NCBI GenBank assembly: GCA_032622095.1
Contig: CP136064.1
Location: 191,921,948-191,985,947, forward strand
Length of the DNA: 64,000 nucleotides
Direction: 5' to 3'
Source: Siphonodentalium dalli
Taxonomy: Eukaryota; Mollusca; Scaphopoda; Gadilida; Siphonodentaliidae
In this document: positions 11,861 through 24,133 of the stretch, piece after piece
Layout of the letters: every line of letters starts with the position of its first letter
Numbering within the stretch: the stretch's first letter is position 1
Made by a program: the position numbers and the translations under genes
The notes under the pieces: model-generated
The model's input: the letters and a program-made list of their open reading frames with translations, nothing else
What the model was told of the DNA's origin: nothing
The model's database searches: none

Positions 11861-13280
11861 CTCACTATCGTCATTTCGATCGTCTTCGTCACCATTAATC
11901 ATCGACAAAATCGCTATATATTGTTGTAATATCTGTCACCACCGTCATTGTCGTAAGCAGTAAAATTGCCCCTGTCGATTTACTAGTTCATATCGATAAA
12001 CTTACAACCCAACTTTACAAAAAATGGCAAATTGCTTTAAATTATTACACCAGTGTAGCCTTTCTAACTCATTGTCGATGCCCGCTAATCCACTGAGCAC
12101 GTCGCCGAAAAGTTTTTTGTGATAGGCCGCCCGTAACTGAAGTTATGACGATTCATGCGATTGAATATTCCATTATGGATTATGCAGTCTGAATCGTTAA
12201 TCTTCCCTCATGTGATGTGACATGAGGGACTACTAGCGACTCGCAGTGTCAAACTCGAAAGGCTGACGCAATTGGCTTTCATCTACTGATTATTTATACA
12301 GAAACGACAGAACCATCGGAGCTAAAAATGTGTAGATATGGGTAATTTGACTCGGGAAATCTTATTAGATATATTTTCTTGTTGACATCAGATGTCTTAA
12401 GATGGCACTAATAATTAATTCAATTTAATAATTAATTATATACCAAAAATGGTTGCAATCTGGTCGGTAAAAATTGAAACACGGGGATAAATTGAACCTT
12501 AGAGTGTCAGGAGATAAATGCTGTTGACCTGAGTCGATTGAAAGGGGAACATATGAGCAATATATATAGTTCGTTTGCATAGGAATATTTGTACAGATGA
12601 GTCACCTGACCAGGGGAATGGCATGGGATATGCTCACCTTCTCGTGTTCAATTCATGAGTAATGGCTGGGAATAAAACATCAATAGCCTTTGATCGCAGA
12701 TGACTTAAATGGGGGGCTAATAGATTATATGACCAATAAAGAGCGTCTATTACCGTACTAGAATATATGTGGGGAAATTGGTGGTAAAACCATTGCATTA
12801 CTAGGAAGAGCATTAGTCATAGGTTACACGTATGTCGCGTCGTGTGTATATAGGTCGTAGATGGAATTAGAATAGAGGTGTTATTTAAAATTCGGCCACC
12901 AACTTTAAAACATGTTAAAACTGTTTTTAAAGTCTGCAAAACTGCAAGGCATTGTTCAGTCCCCTGCTACGCTGGTCTGACCACTGCCACCACGTACACC
13001 AAGTCTTCACTCACGGCTTATCTAATTCCACTTGTAACAGTGCTATTGGAGTTTGCCTTCAAATACCTGTATTATTTATTCTTTCCTAGATAATTGCATG
13101 ATATTTACAGGCAAATTCCGTTAGCATCGTTACTAGTGGAACTACAGAGATTTAACTTCGCACATAGTTAGCTGTGGCACAGGTGCACTTTATGTGTTTG
13201 TTTCCGTTCATATTATGGCACCATGTATCGTTTTCTACGACAAAATGTCTGCAAACCATACCATGCAAACTTGCCAGTGT
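11861..13280. other. Unique spacer between units A and B
   Basis: Non-repetitive, AT-rich sequence. The longest open frame (71 codons, near 12880-13093) has no recognisable motif. I see no gene or RNA here. Confidence 0.4.
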
Positions 13281-13398
13281 ATGAACGTACGCTAACAGTG
13301 GAGTATGAATAACGCATATCACCGCCTATAAATGACCTGAATCCCGCGTACCAACCCTCAGAAGGATTTTGTTGTTTAAAGAAATTCTTGATTGAATA

Positions 13399-13404
13399 TT
13401 TATT
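13399..13404 (-). promoter_or_regulatory. Polyadenylation signal of copy B
   Basis: AATAAA on the minus strand, about 240 nt past the stop codon, in the position where C-G carry their AATAAA. Confidence 0.5.
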
Positions 13405-14761
13405 TAATCATACATATTTAATACATTACGTAAAATACTATGTATCTAAAAAAAATTAACAACTAATATAAGGTCACGAATAGTTCATATATACATAAGA
13501 ACGGAGCAATAATTTAAATACTATGTATGGAGCGACAACTGCATATTATACATATAATGCCAATAGCAACACATTGTAAGTTCGGGGTATAGCACAAGAA
13601 AGCACAATGAGTGGTCATGAACTGAACACTTGGTTTTGTCCTAGAAAGCAATAGCAGGTTTCACTTTCAGATCGGGACTGTAGAATGGAGGGGCAAAGAT
13701 CGGTAGATGATCAAACAGTCCACTGTGATTCTGGCGGAGATATGAATCTTTGTAATCCACAGAGAATGGTTCCAGGCTGCCGTTGGAGTTTTTATTCTGT
13801 CGAAAGTCGATACCGGTTGATGTTGGAAGCAGGTTTATGTCGAATACACGTGTTGGCATCTCGGATGGCGATATGACTTCATTCAGGTTCGTCGACTCGC
13901 TCTTTGTTGACAGATTCAGCGGATCGCAGATGAAGGTCTGGTTGTTGGTTGGCGAACACCCTCGGAAGTTGAAAACAGTTGGCTTAAAGTCAAACGAATT
14001 TGTATTGTCCGCTGCTGTCGGAATTCCTTGAGTTGATGCTAATGAAGATATCGATGGAATGCCGAACCCAGCCACAAGTTGTTCATACAGTTGGTTCTGA
14101 GGTGGTGTGGACACTTCTGGCGCCCTGCTTTGGTTACGATGCGACACGGTTGTTGTTGGGGCGATTGGTAATTCGTTGTTGGGCGACGATCTTTCAGATA
14201 CACTGTTGTAGTTGTAGTTGGTGTATGTCAATGAGTCAGTATACGGTGATACGTTGCGAGGAGATGGTGTCTGTCCCGCGTTTTCACTGGCGTATGTTTC
14301 AACCGACGAAGGCGAGTGGTTGGTGGATAAATCGCTCAAATCTGGGGAGTAGACGGCACCATCATCACGATACTCTGTTGTGAAGCTGTTGGTGTGGTCA
14401 GTGACGTATTTTGGGCACATCTCGTCTTGATCTTTCAGAATGTGCAATTCTGGGGATGAGATCTGTGGTTTGATCCGCTGACGCTTTGCCTCCGGATAAA
14501 CTCCTGCAAATATAATTGGTATCATGGTATGTGTGTCTGTTAGATTTGCATGTACGTTTGTGATGTACAATGCATGGTTTCAATAACTGAGAAAGCTAAT
14601 TTAAGAAACACACAGTCGCTTTGTTCATAGATATCAAAACATATTGCTATCTTTATAACAAATAACGCCTTCGTGGTCGTTGCTATGTTGTGCAGTATTT
14701 TTTAAATTATATCTCCGATTTGATGTAGTACTGACATGTAAGTACGTGGGATATTGTTAAG

Positions 14762-14985
14762 GAGGTACTGTACACTAAATTCGGCCATTTATGGGACCAT
14801 TTCAACAGAATATATGCAAGAAATAAATGAATTTGAGCCATGATTTATTGGATTAGTGCAGAATACACTCGTGTGATCTATGAACGATGCAAACAACATT
14901 GTAATTGTAATGAAAATGAGTTTATGACATTCATTTGTCGCATATATTCTGTTGAGTATAAAATGAGGTGGTGCGTCGCCTGTCT
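14762..14985. repeat. Interspersed repeat in intron 6 of copy B
   Basis: Same repeat as 4494-4720 in copy A, at the equivalent intron position and nearly identical. The insertion therefore predates the split of A and B and postdates, or was lost after, their split from C-G. Confidence 0.6.
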
Positions 14986-16231
14986 TTGTCAGCATATGTA
15001 TGTAAAATTAACACACACGGTCTAACGATATTGCGAATCTATATAATTTGATAACATCTCAACTTACCTGGAAGGAACTGGGTTTCTGTGTCATCAAGTG
15101 ATGGTCGCTTTCCTCCGAAGCATGTCCTGTGAAGAAAAGAAAAAGCAATGTCATATATGTGCCCGATCTGGCGGTCTTGAATGAACTAATATATCCTGAG
15201 TCAATTTGTTATATATAAATCTCTCACAAATTAACTTACTTCGTATGCATAATATTATGCTACATGGTTTGTCATGCAATAATACAATGAACCACTCGCT
15301 CGTCGTTATCAAACTTACTCAACCCATTACAATAGGAACGCATAATTTCACACTGTTTATACTAATTTACGAAACTACATACGAGACTTTTTATTACAGA
15401 GCGAATAGAAATAATTTGGATAATCGTACCCAGTAGGCCTATATCTTCTCCCATGTTCCGAATTTTATAGTTATTTCATACTCACCTTCTGTTATCCATG
15501 AAGCCCTTTGCGAACGGATTATTGTCAACCTTCAACTTGGTACACTGTAAATAATAGATAGCACAATGAACACAAATCTGGTTAAGCAAAGTACATAAAA
15601 AATCCTTCGGAGATATTGAATCTCGGCTCGCAATTTACTTCAAATAAAGATATTTTTTAGATAAACAAATGTTATTACTCAGAGCTAGTCTTTAATATGT
15701 ACTTGTGGAAGACCTTCAAACTCAATTTTCAAGTGTCATTGTGTTTTACCACCAAAGATAACATCTTCATAAGAAACTATTGTTATAACATGTCAGTAGG
15801 TGAGCATGTCCATGTATTAAAAGGAATATGATTAAAGTTGAGTTCTTACCTCTTCACTTTGATATGCAGTAACCGCTATGAACTTTGTCTCGTCGAAGCT
15901 AGATGTCTTGAACTTCCCCCAGTTGAGTGAACTTGTGTCGTTGGCTCTGATAATGTGGACGCGCAGCTGCTACTTCTACATCGTGTTCAGGATGATCTGT
16001 AGACAGAGAAACACAATAGTTATGATATGATGGCATGTTTAGGGGAAATAATACATGGTTCATACTATTACGGACAATGGTATATGTCTAACAACTTATG
16101 GACACACTCGTGTTAATTAGTATGTATACCAACATCAAGATATCAATGCAAGTACACTTGATATATCTTTGAAGGTGGTATGATGTCCATGTCCACATTT
16201 ATTTGCAAGGCGGAATTATAATGTGTATATA

Positions 16232-16538
16232 GATAGAACCGCATGAGTGTCTGGATTTTGACGAAATTATCGCACGATTTTTGTCGCGTTCCGCCAACAA
16301 ATCGAGTGCGATAATTCGTCAAAATCCAGACACTCATGCGGTTCTATTTTTATTACATATCGTATCATAGTAAGTTGACTCACAATCGTACATCTCCGGT
16401 ACAGAAAATGAATTTACTTGAGTTTTAACACTCAATGAAATAGTTCCGTCGACAGATTGCACTAGTGCGATTCTGAGAATTATCACACGGCTGGAAACTC
16501 GTGCGATCATGCGAATTACGTTGATAGATATGTAATAA
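16232..16538 (-). mobile_element. 307-bp non-autonomous element with terminal hairpin and asymmetric inverted repeats
   Basis: Comparison with copy A, where GTGTATATA runs directly into TATCGATA, bounds this insertion. The left part is an inverted repeat with arms of about 47 bp (16233-16279 and 16299-16346; arm begins ATAGAACCGCATGAGTGTC) around a 20-nt loop. Three bases after the hairpin, TTATTACATATC (16350-16361) is repeated in perfect inverted form as GATATGTAATAA at the other end (16527-16538). On the minus strand the element starts TTAT and its terminal hairpin is followed by CTAT. No coding capacity. The design matches the element in copy F and resembles Helentron/Helitron2-type ends. 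Confidence 0.65.
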
Positions 16539-17269
16539 ATATCGATAACCGACGGTAATATTTATATATTGATTACTGATCCCCAAGTATTAAAAGCATC
16601 GATAAAAGTTACAGAAAGTTATTGGCAACACGACCATGATATCTGGTTTGGTCTTGATTTAATATATCTATAGATTATCTATAAATTTATCTAAGAAAGT
16701 CAGTTATTCACATGGTAGACATCATTTCACACTCACACACGTGGTCTTTGGGTTCTTATTAGATGGTAAATGTTGGAATTTCTACGAAATCAGACACAAA
16801 TTCGTTTAATCAAAAACACGCATAGAATAACTGCTACAATAATATGGTGCTGAAAGGTAACATTTTAAAACAAATACGAACCTTCCAGGTTTGGTCACAA
16901 TCATCTCTGTACCTATCGTGTTGAATCTATCCCACAAATCCTTGTTGTCCAATGTGATTGTCACGTGGTCATCTTCTGATGATGTTGCTGACGGTGGAGC
17001 GCTAACTGGAGGAATCGTCTGAATATGCGGCATCTGTCGGTGACTAACTGTGTTCTTGATATCTTAAATTGAAACATAATGTCATAAATAAATAAATAAC
17101 AGTGTTTTATTTGGAAGAGCTATGATAGATGTATGGTTTCAAACAAGTTTTGTTTTCTTCAAATATGTCCGTTATTTCGTTAAAAGACGAATTCTCATAT
17201 CTCCGTTGTTTAGTGAATAATTTTTTTTTCAAATGTCTCCATTGTTTAGGCAATATCAATTAATACCCC

Positions 17270-17885
17270 CGCAACGAAGTTGTCGGTGGTACTGGAATTA
17301 GCTTGTCCATCCGTCCATGGACACAAATTTTAGTTTTATGATCATTTTCCGTCAAACTTGACACAGGCATCAACCACCATGGGAAACTGTGCACCTGCGA
17401 TTATGACGCCTTTCGGACTTTTTTAGGCGGAGTTATCCCGCCTTTTTCGAGTTAGAAATATTTTTGCAACATGTATAATTTTGTCCGAGCTTTTTTATTC
17501 CTACATTTTTAGGTCAATTTTTTTAAACGTGTCACAGATATTTAGTACCATGGGAACCTGTGCACCTGCGATTATGACGTCTGTCCGACATTTTTTGGTG
17601 GAGTTATCCCCCTTTTTCGACTTAGAAATATTTTTGCAACATGCTTAATTTTGTCCGATCTTTTATTCCTACAATTTTAGGTCAATGTTTTTTAATCTTG
17701 GCACTGATATTTAGTACCATGGGAACATGTGCAACTGCGATTATGACGTCTGTCCGACTTTCTTATTTTGTGGTGTTAGTCCCCTTTTTCGCAACATGCA
17801 TAATTTTGTCCGATATTTTATTCCCACATCTTCGGTCAATAGGTTTAAGATTAGGGTTGTGCACCTGCAATGGGAACTGTTATTT
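17270..17885. repeat. Three-copy ~170-bp tandem repeat at the head-to-head junction
   Basis: The landmark ACCATGGGAA recurs at 17376, 17547 and 17716 (spacings 171 and 169), each followed by a TGTGCA-CTGCGATTATGACG segment and a TTTTTCGA...AGAAATATTTTTGCAAC segment. The array opens with CCCCCGCAACGAAGTTGTCGG and CATCCGTCC, wording I recognise from dispersed marine-invertebrate repeats. It lies between the end of unit B and the start of unit C. No gene is visible. Confidence 0.75.
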
Positions 17886-17889
17886 TAAC

Positions 17890-20008
17890 TAAATGTCCGG
17901 GTGGGCTTATATAGGCTTGCATGTTGCCTGGATCGGTGCGATATCAAAGTGCTGCACAACTAAACTATTAAACAGAAATAACTTAATAGTTTTGTAGTTA
18001 TCTGATTTGTATACAACATTTTATTAAGATTATTCACATGCAAATACAGGTCTTGTTCTCGAATTTGGGTCCGTTCCGATAAGTTTATGGAATTATGTCT
18101 CTTTTAGACTTAGAATTTGCTGATTATTTTGGTGTTCGGATGATAACTTTAGTTATAATTGTCTGACATTTATATAGCCCGTTCCGTAGTCTATGGCTGC
18201 GCACTCAAAAAACATGAAGGTCAACAAAATGTGACGTCAAAATATATAATAGTGTGTTTTATTCAGATATGACCCAGTTGGCAGTTGGCCCACCACCGAA
18301 CAAGATATAGTGTAACACACGCATGCTCTGTAACTATTGTCATATGAGAATGACTATACGATATCCTTCATATCTGTGTGTTTGTGAGTATTTCCGCCAC
18401 ATGGCAACAAACACTCATTCACGATGATTTGTGTTTGTAAAAATCACTATCATCAATAATTAGTGCTGGTGTGAATCACGCTGCCATGATTGGTGTTTGT
18501 TTTATATTGATGCGGTGATTACCGTACTCGTAGGATCTCGCTTCTGTCATACATGCTTGTGTTTGTTTAGTACTAATGCGGTGATTACTCGAAGAATCTC
18601 GCCGACATGGCTACAATCAGTGTTTGTATAGCGAGTTTTAGAAAAAATATACTCACTGCCGATGACAATCGAGCACGAAGCCTTGAATGACACACATAAC
18701 GGTATAAATAATACCATATAGCTATTACAGAATCATATGCAATTTACATTCATCCAAGTACCTAATCCATAATTATTTCCGAAATTAAAGGTATGTAAAA
18801 CATCTTGTAAAATTCCATTGCCGTTCCATTCCATTCCAAATCGCCGAGTATTTAAAGACTTCAATCTTATTTTAAAGATATTTAAATATAAATTCGCCAT
18901 AACGCGAACTACCATATATGTCACGCAATAATGATGCTTTAATAACTGAAAAAGAAAAAAAAACGACTAATAACCTCTATGACCAACAGATGTCGAAACA
19001 TTTTTTTAAACATATTCTTAAACGAACTCTTCACGCACAGAAAGACTGATTCGAGTGCTCGAATTCAGAAAGCTTGTTAGTTTCTTCGGCATGCAACAAT
19101 AAAGAGAGTTCCTTGTTAATTTATTGATGATATTGCAGAAATAAAGAGCGTTTTTCACTTCTACTCAAGTATTTTTCTGAGCATATGAAGCCCGAATATA
19201 AATATTTCGTGTTTGATAAACCTATGTTATGTCTCCTTCCAAATTACGTAGACAACATTTGGAAGTTTGAACGAGCTATGTCCGTTTAAACCAAATCACA
19301 CCAAACTCACAAAGAAAGGAGGCAAAAGTCTGGATAAAATATATCGAAGTGAGATAAATGTTGAGTTTTTATGAGTTCATCACTGTTCAGCTGATGAGTA
19401 ATCAGAAACATGTAACAACATACATGCAATGATAACAAGGGATCCGAAGAGCATGTTAGACAAACAATGGTCAAAATGTATTGCTACCAACTAAACATCA
19501 GCCCCGCCAAAGAACATCAGACAACGCAGTAACAACACTCGCACGTTGAGATGAGGCATACTCAACCATGACTAATTATGAGCATAAAGCTGGTCTTTTT
19601 CGTTAAATAGGAGTGTTCGTCGTGGCAGAGCATTTCATTCTCTCAACTGATAACCTGAGTAATATCTCTTCAGGATTTTATACAGCTTTATATCAGGTAA
19701 CTCTTACACAGAATTCACTTTGTGACCAGACAATATGAGTTTTCAAAACCATTCACGAATTTTTTTAATCACAACCCGTTACTCTGAAATGAAGTAATGG
19801 TGGGTTCTCTTGCACGATTGATAAACCAAATTCAACAGTGCATATTTGAATTGCACACAATAAAATAACATGCATGCCATTTTCTGCCAGTCATGCTCTC
19901 GCGTTAACTTAAACTTTTCGACTACATACCAAAATTATTTTGATAATAAATAATTTGCGCGATAATTTTTAATGTACCCATGTTTTACTTCCAGATTGCC
20001 ACATAACT
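17890..20008 (+). promoter_or_regulatory. 5' flank of T-box unit C
   Basis: The unit begins at GGGTGGGCTTATATAGGCTT, a TATA-like landmark found at the start of units E-H. It continues through the block with GTTGGCAGTTGGCCCACC (about 18280), the 60-bp minisatellite (18486-18632) and a stretch shared with all units up to the acceptor-like TTTTACTTCCAG (ends 19994). Compared with D-G, about 130 bp is missing after CCCGTTCCGT near 18185. T-box core half-sites GGTGTGA (18468-18474) and TCACACC (19296-19302) are present. The promoter and a probable 5' exon must lie here, but I cannot place them. Confidence 0.5.
18486..18632. repeat. ~60-bp minisatellite upstream of copy C
   Basis: Two and a half imperfect units, each with GTTTGT, then TGCGGTGATTAC, then CTCG and ATCTCGC. 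Equivalent blocks occur near 26933-27075 (D), 37161-37300 (E), 45452-45595 (F), 55985-56135 (G) and, split by a LINE tail, near 9460-9720 (A, inverted). Confidence 0.65.
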
Positions 20009-23000
20009 ATGATCAGCAACACCATGTATGGGTACGGTGCGCAGGCAGTGCCTTACCACGGCACACAGGGGTATACTTTGCCAACGAACCTTTCTCCGTC
20101 CAGCTTCCAGATGGCCAACCTGCACATGTATCCTGTTGCAATGCCAACACAAGCATCATTCTGTGGTATGTCATAATGAAAAGGATATAATTATATGCTG
20201 TAGTGATAGTGTTGACTAAAATCGTCTTTGAATTTTACCTGCAACGGATGAATTTGATGTCATGCTATATACGAGGAAATGCTACAAATATATATCGACA
20301 ATAGTTGTAACACGCGATACAAATATGGTTCACGATAATTACACATACTAATTGTGCTTTTGATGCGATGTTGTCTATCGGAAGATCTTTCCAGACTATA
20401 ACATCATCATACTCGGATATTACAAAACTATTTGAAATGCTAGATTTAAATTAACCATTGATTGCTTTATGTTCAAAACAGTTTAACGCCACAACTGTTC
20501 TTATCATTCTTTCAACCAAATTAATATATTTCGACACGAAGAGCTCCCTTCGCCGCCGTTAGTCCTTCTGTATTATAGCATTGTGCAATTTGAGGACATA
20601 CATTTAACCTATTCTATCTCTTCCAAATAAAACACTGTTTTTTGCTAAAACTTTATGTCTTTATGTTTCAATTTAAGATATGAAGAACACAGTTAGTCAC
20701 GTAAAGATGCCACATATTCAGACAACGTTTCCTCCAGTTAGCTCTACACCGCCCGCGATCGCAGCACCATCAGAAGATGACCACGTGACAATCACTTTAG
20801 ACAACAAGGATCTATGGGATAGATTCAACACGATAGGCACAGAGATGATTGTGACCAAACCAGGAAGGTTCGTATTTGTTTGTGTTTTGTTTTTGGGCAA
20901 TCCTTGCATGGCAATATTATAATAATATAGAATAATATTAGAATAATTGTTGTCTGAATTCGTAGACGTTCCAACATTTTACCATCTAGTAAAACGCAAA
21001 AGACCATGCGTGTGTGTGAGAAGCTGTTTATCCATGTGCACCATTAACTCTTGTAAATTTATAGATAATCTATGTATATATTAAATCAAGTACAAACTTT
21101 CTGCAACTTTTATTGATGCTTTTAATACTTGGAGGTCAGTAATCAATATGTATGTATTACCGTCGGTGTATCGATATATACACTGTATAATTCCGCCTTA
21201 TTTTAGAACGAACCCGTCGATTTTGCCTGTCCTGAAAATTTGTGTTATTTTTTTTCTTCAGACGAATGTTCCCCTTCGTGAAAGTGAGCTGTCAGAAGCT
21301 ATCACAAAAGGCCAAATATGTCGTCTTAGCTGACGTCACCCCAGCCGACAACTGCAGATATAAATACCAGAACACCAGCTGGACTGTGACCGGAAAGGGC
21401 GAGCCACATACATCAGCCAGAATGTACGTTCACCCGGACTCCCCGGCTCCGGGATCATTCTGGATGAAGAAACCCATCTCCTTCAACAAAATGAAGATTA
21501 CTAACAACCAAAACGACAAAAAAGGCCATGTAAGTTAATTTCATTGGCACATAGGACAATTAACTCTCGATTCATAGCCGCAATGCATGTATACGTGTGG
21601 CCGATGTATCTCAATTAGATGTTATCGTACATCCAGTATGTTTTTTTTATTTACGGCTTTATTATGTATGTTATCTTCAAAAGATGATCGTCACAATATT
21701 CTGAAATGAGCTTGTAGGCATATGTTTGAGTCAGCATGTGTTATATAGTCATTATACATTGAAAATAACTGGTCGTATTCTACATTACAGTACCTTCAAT
21801 GATATATCAAGATTTGCGAAGTGTTTTCAAAGTGGCTAATTAACATATTTTTGTTGTGAATATACTTAAGAAATGAATGTAGTTGGTGTGTTATTGTGGG
21901 ATACGGCGCTGTGGTCGTTTGTGGAACATTGTATCATAAACCGAGAAGCTTAATGTGCCACAATGACCACAACGCCGAATCCCCCAATAACACACACTAC
22001 ATTTTTTTTATATTTATGTAGCTTTTAAATTATTTATTCCCATAAAAAGCTGAATGTAATCTTATTTATTTTCACAAAATCTGCCGATACAATATATTAA
22101 GTCAGTCCAATATAAGATTAGCTACGATAACGTGATCGATCGATATAAATAACTGGCTTCAGATGCAATTCGGCTGACCTTTTAAAAGCACGCCCAATGT
22201 TTCTGCTGACCGCGTTTATTGATTAGTTCAGATTAGGTCAACCGTGTGTAACTTCCTGTTCGTGATACACTCTTCGAATTATTGGGATGTAAACCGGGTG
22301 ACCCAATTGGCAGTTGACCAATAACCAAACATGATTTAGTTTAACACATACGGGCTATTTAAATATATACAATTGAACACAGGCATGTGTGCCCATAATT
22401 TGTCATGCAAACATATTTTGAATCATGTATTATTTCCACTAAACATGCCATCATATTCATATCCTAACTATTGTGTTTCTCTGTCCACAGATCATCCTGA
22501 ACACGATGCAGAAGTACCAGCTGCGCGTCCACATCGTTAGAGCCAACGACACAAGTTCACTCAATTGGGGAAAGTTCAAGACATCAAGCTTCAACGAGAC
22601 AAAGTTCATAGCAGTTACTGCCTATCAAAGTGAAGAGGTAAGAACTTTTATCAGCTCCCTTTAACATAAGTTCATGTTCACCAACTGACGTGTTATATAA
22701 CTAGAACTTCAGAAGATTTTGTCTTGGTGGTTAAAACACAAAGTCACTTGAAAGTTGCATTGAAAGTACAGGCTAAAGACTGTCAGTAATAACATTTTGT
22801 TTTATCTAAATAAACAAAAATCTTTATTTGAAGTAAATAGCAGACCAAGCTTCAATATCTCCGAAAATACTTGATTTTACATGGCGCTTTGCTTAACCAG
22901 ATTTGTGCTCATTATGCTATCTATTATTTTCAGTGTACCAAGTTGAAGGTTGACAATAATCCGTTCGCAAAGGGCTTCAGGGATAACAGAAGGTAAGTCT

Positions 23001-24133
23001 GAAATAATTCTTAAATTCTGAATATGGGAGAATATATAGTGGGTACGATTTTCCAAATTGCTTCTTTTCGCTCTGTAATAAACAATCTCGTATGATTTTG
23101 TAATATAAAATAAAAAAGATGAAGTTATGTTTCCCAATTATGATGGGTTGAGTAAGTTTGAAAACGACCAGTGAATGGTTCATTGGATCCTTGCATGGTA
23201 ACCCTAACATCATAATAGTATGCACGCAGATGGATGCAGGATATATTAGTTCACTCAAGACCGCAATATCGGGCAAATATGACATTGAATCGTTTTCTCT
23301 TTCTTCACAGGACATGCTTCGGAGGAAAGCGACCATCACTTGATGACAAAGAAAACCAGTTCCTTCCAGGTAAGTTGAGATGTTATCAAATTATATAGAT
23401 TCGCAATATCGTTACACCATGTTTGTTAATTTTACAAACATATTACAAGTGATTCAGTTTCAATAATACCACGATTTGCTTAATATTACCACACATACTT
23501 ACTTGTAAATACCACATCAAATTCGAGGAAACAATCAGATATTAGTTCTCATGTATTAGTCGCTCTTAACTTGAATATAATTTATGAAGACAACATTTAT
23601 CACGTAACATACCGACCGTCAATGTATTGACCAGATTCCAGCATTGGTACAGTATCTATCAATTTGCTCTCACTTTGAACTATTTTGCACAACTTAGAAG
23701 CAATTGCGAAGGTTTTAACTGTTAGAAAGATTATTTGATTTATATTTAAAAAAACGACTGTAAATTTCTTAACTTTCTCAGTGATTGAAACCATTTTGTA
23801 CCCCGCATGCAAACATGTAACATAAAAACACATAACATGAAAACATTTCTACTTGCAGGAGTTTATCCGGAAGCAAAGCGTCAGCGAATTGAACCACAGA
23901 TCTCATCACCAGAACTTCGGATTCTGAAAGATCAAGACGAGATGTGCCCAAAATACGTCACTGACCACACCCACAGCTTCACAACAGAGTCTCGTGCCGA
24001 TGGTGCTGTCTGCTCCCCAGATTCGAGCGATTTCTCCACCAACCATTCACCTTCGTCGGTTGAAACATACGCGAGTGAATACGCAGTGTATATGAAAGGT
24101 CGTCACCTAGCAACGAATTACTCATCGCTCTGA
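20009..24133 (+). CDS. T-box transcription factor copy C, C-terminally truncated
   Basis: Exons are 20009-20165, 20678-20867, 21262-21529, 22491-22637, 22934-22992, 23311-23369 and 23859-24133, all with GT-AG junctions and matching phases. The T-box is intact: LWDRFNTIGTEMIVTKPGR, RRMFPFVKVSC, YVHPDSPAPG, MQKYQLRVHIV, TAYQSEE and NNPFAKGFRDN. The last exon has a 73-bp deletion relative to D-G, joined at a shared CAG after SEYA. This shifts the frame to a TGA at 24131-24133, giving 384 residues instead of 576. DNA binding and the basic KRQR segment after the T-box should survive, while most of the Ser/Thr/Pro-rich tail is lost. It could be an early pseudogene or a truncated, possibly dominant-negative, factor. 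The start is the first ATG after the acceptor; the frame is also open back to that acceptor, so an upstream coding exon is possible. Confidence 0.85.
21876..22003. repeat. Long inverted repeat in intron 3 of copy C
   Basis: Arms of about 48 bp begin AATGTAGTTGGTGTGTTATT and end AATAACACACACTACATT, around a loop of about 30 nt. Absent from intron 3 of copy A, which is about 500 bp shorter. A T-run follows the right arm. Confidence 0.8.

Larger units (their letters stand above)
13641..17062 (-). pseudogene. T-box gene copy B, lacks exons 1 and 3, two stops in exon 4
   Basis: Recognisable exons on the minus strand are exon 2 at 17062-16882, exon 4 at 15996-15850, exon 5 at 15544-15486, exon 6 at 15126-15068 and exon 7 at 14503-13641. 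Exon 3, the core of the T-box (RMFPFVKVSC to KKGH), is absent between exons 4 and 2, where a 307-bp hairpin element now sits. No exon 1 is found upstream. In exon 4, Gln and Tyr of the MQKYQ motif have both become TAG. Exon 5 has Met for Arg in KGFRDN. The long last exon stays open and ends FYSPDLKVKPAIAF, a C-terminus no longer read in C-G. The gene cannot encode a T-box protein, but it preserves an informative older version of the tail. Confidence 0.92.

Noticed and set aside
18733-18924. 63-codon minus-strand frame repeated in each upstream flank
   Set aside because: Also conserved only because the units are near-identical. The frame is broken in copy A's flank and has no motif.
22877-23339. 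Minus-strand frames of 86 and 120 codons conserved across C-G
   Set aside because: They are antisense to exons 5 and 6 and their introns. Conservation reflects near-identity of the whole unit.
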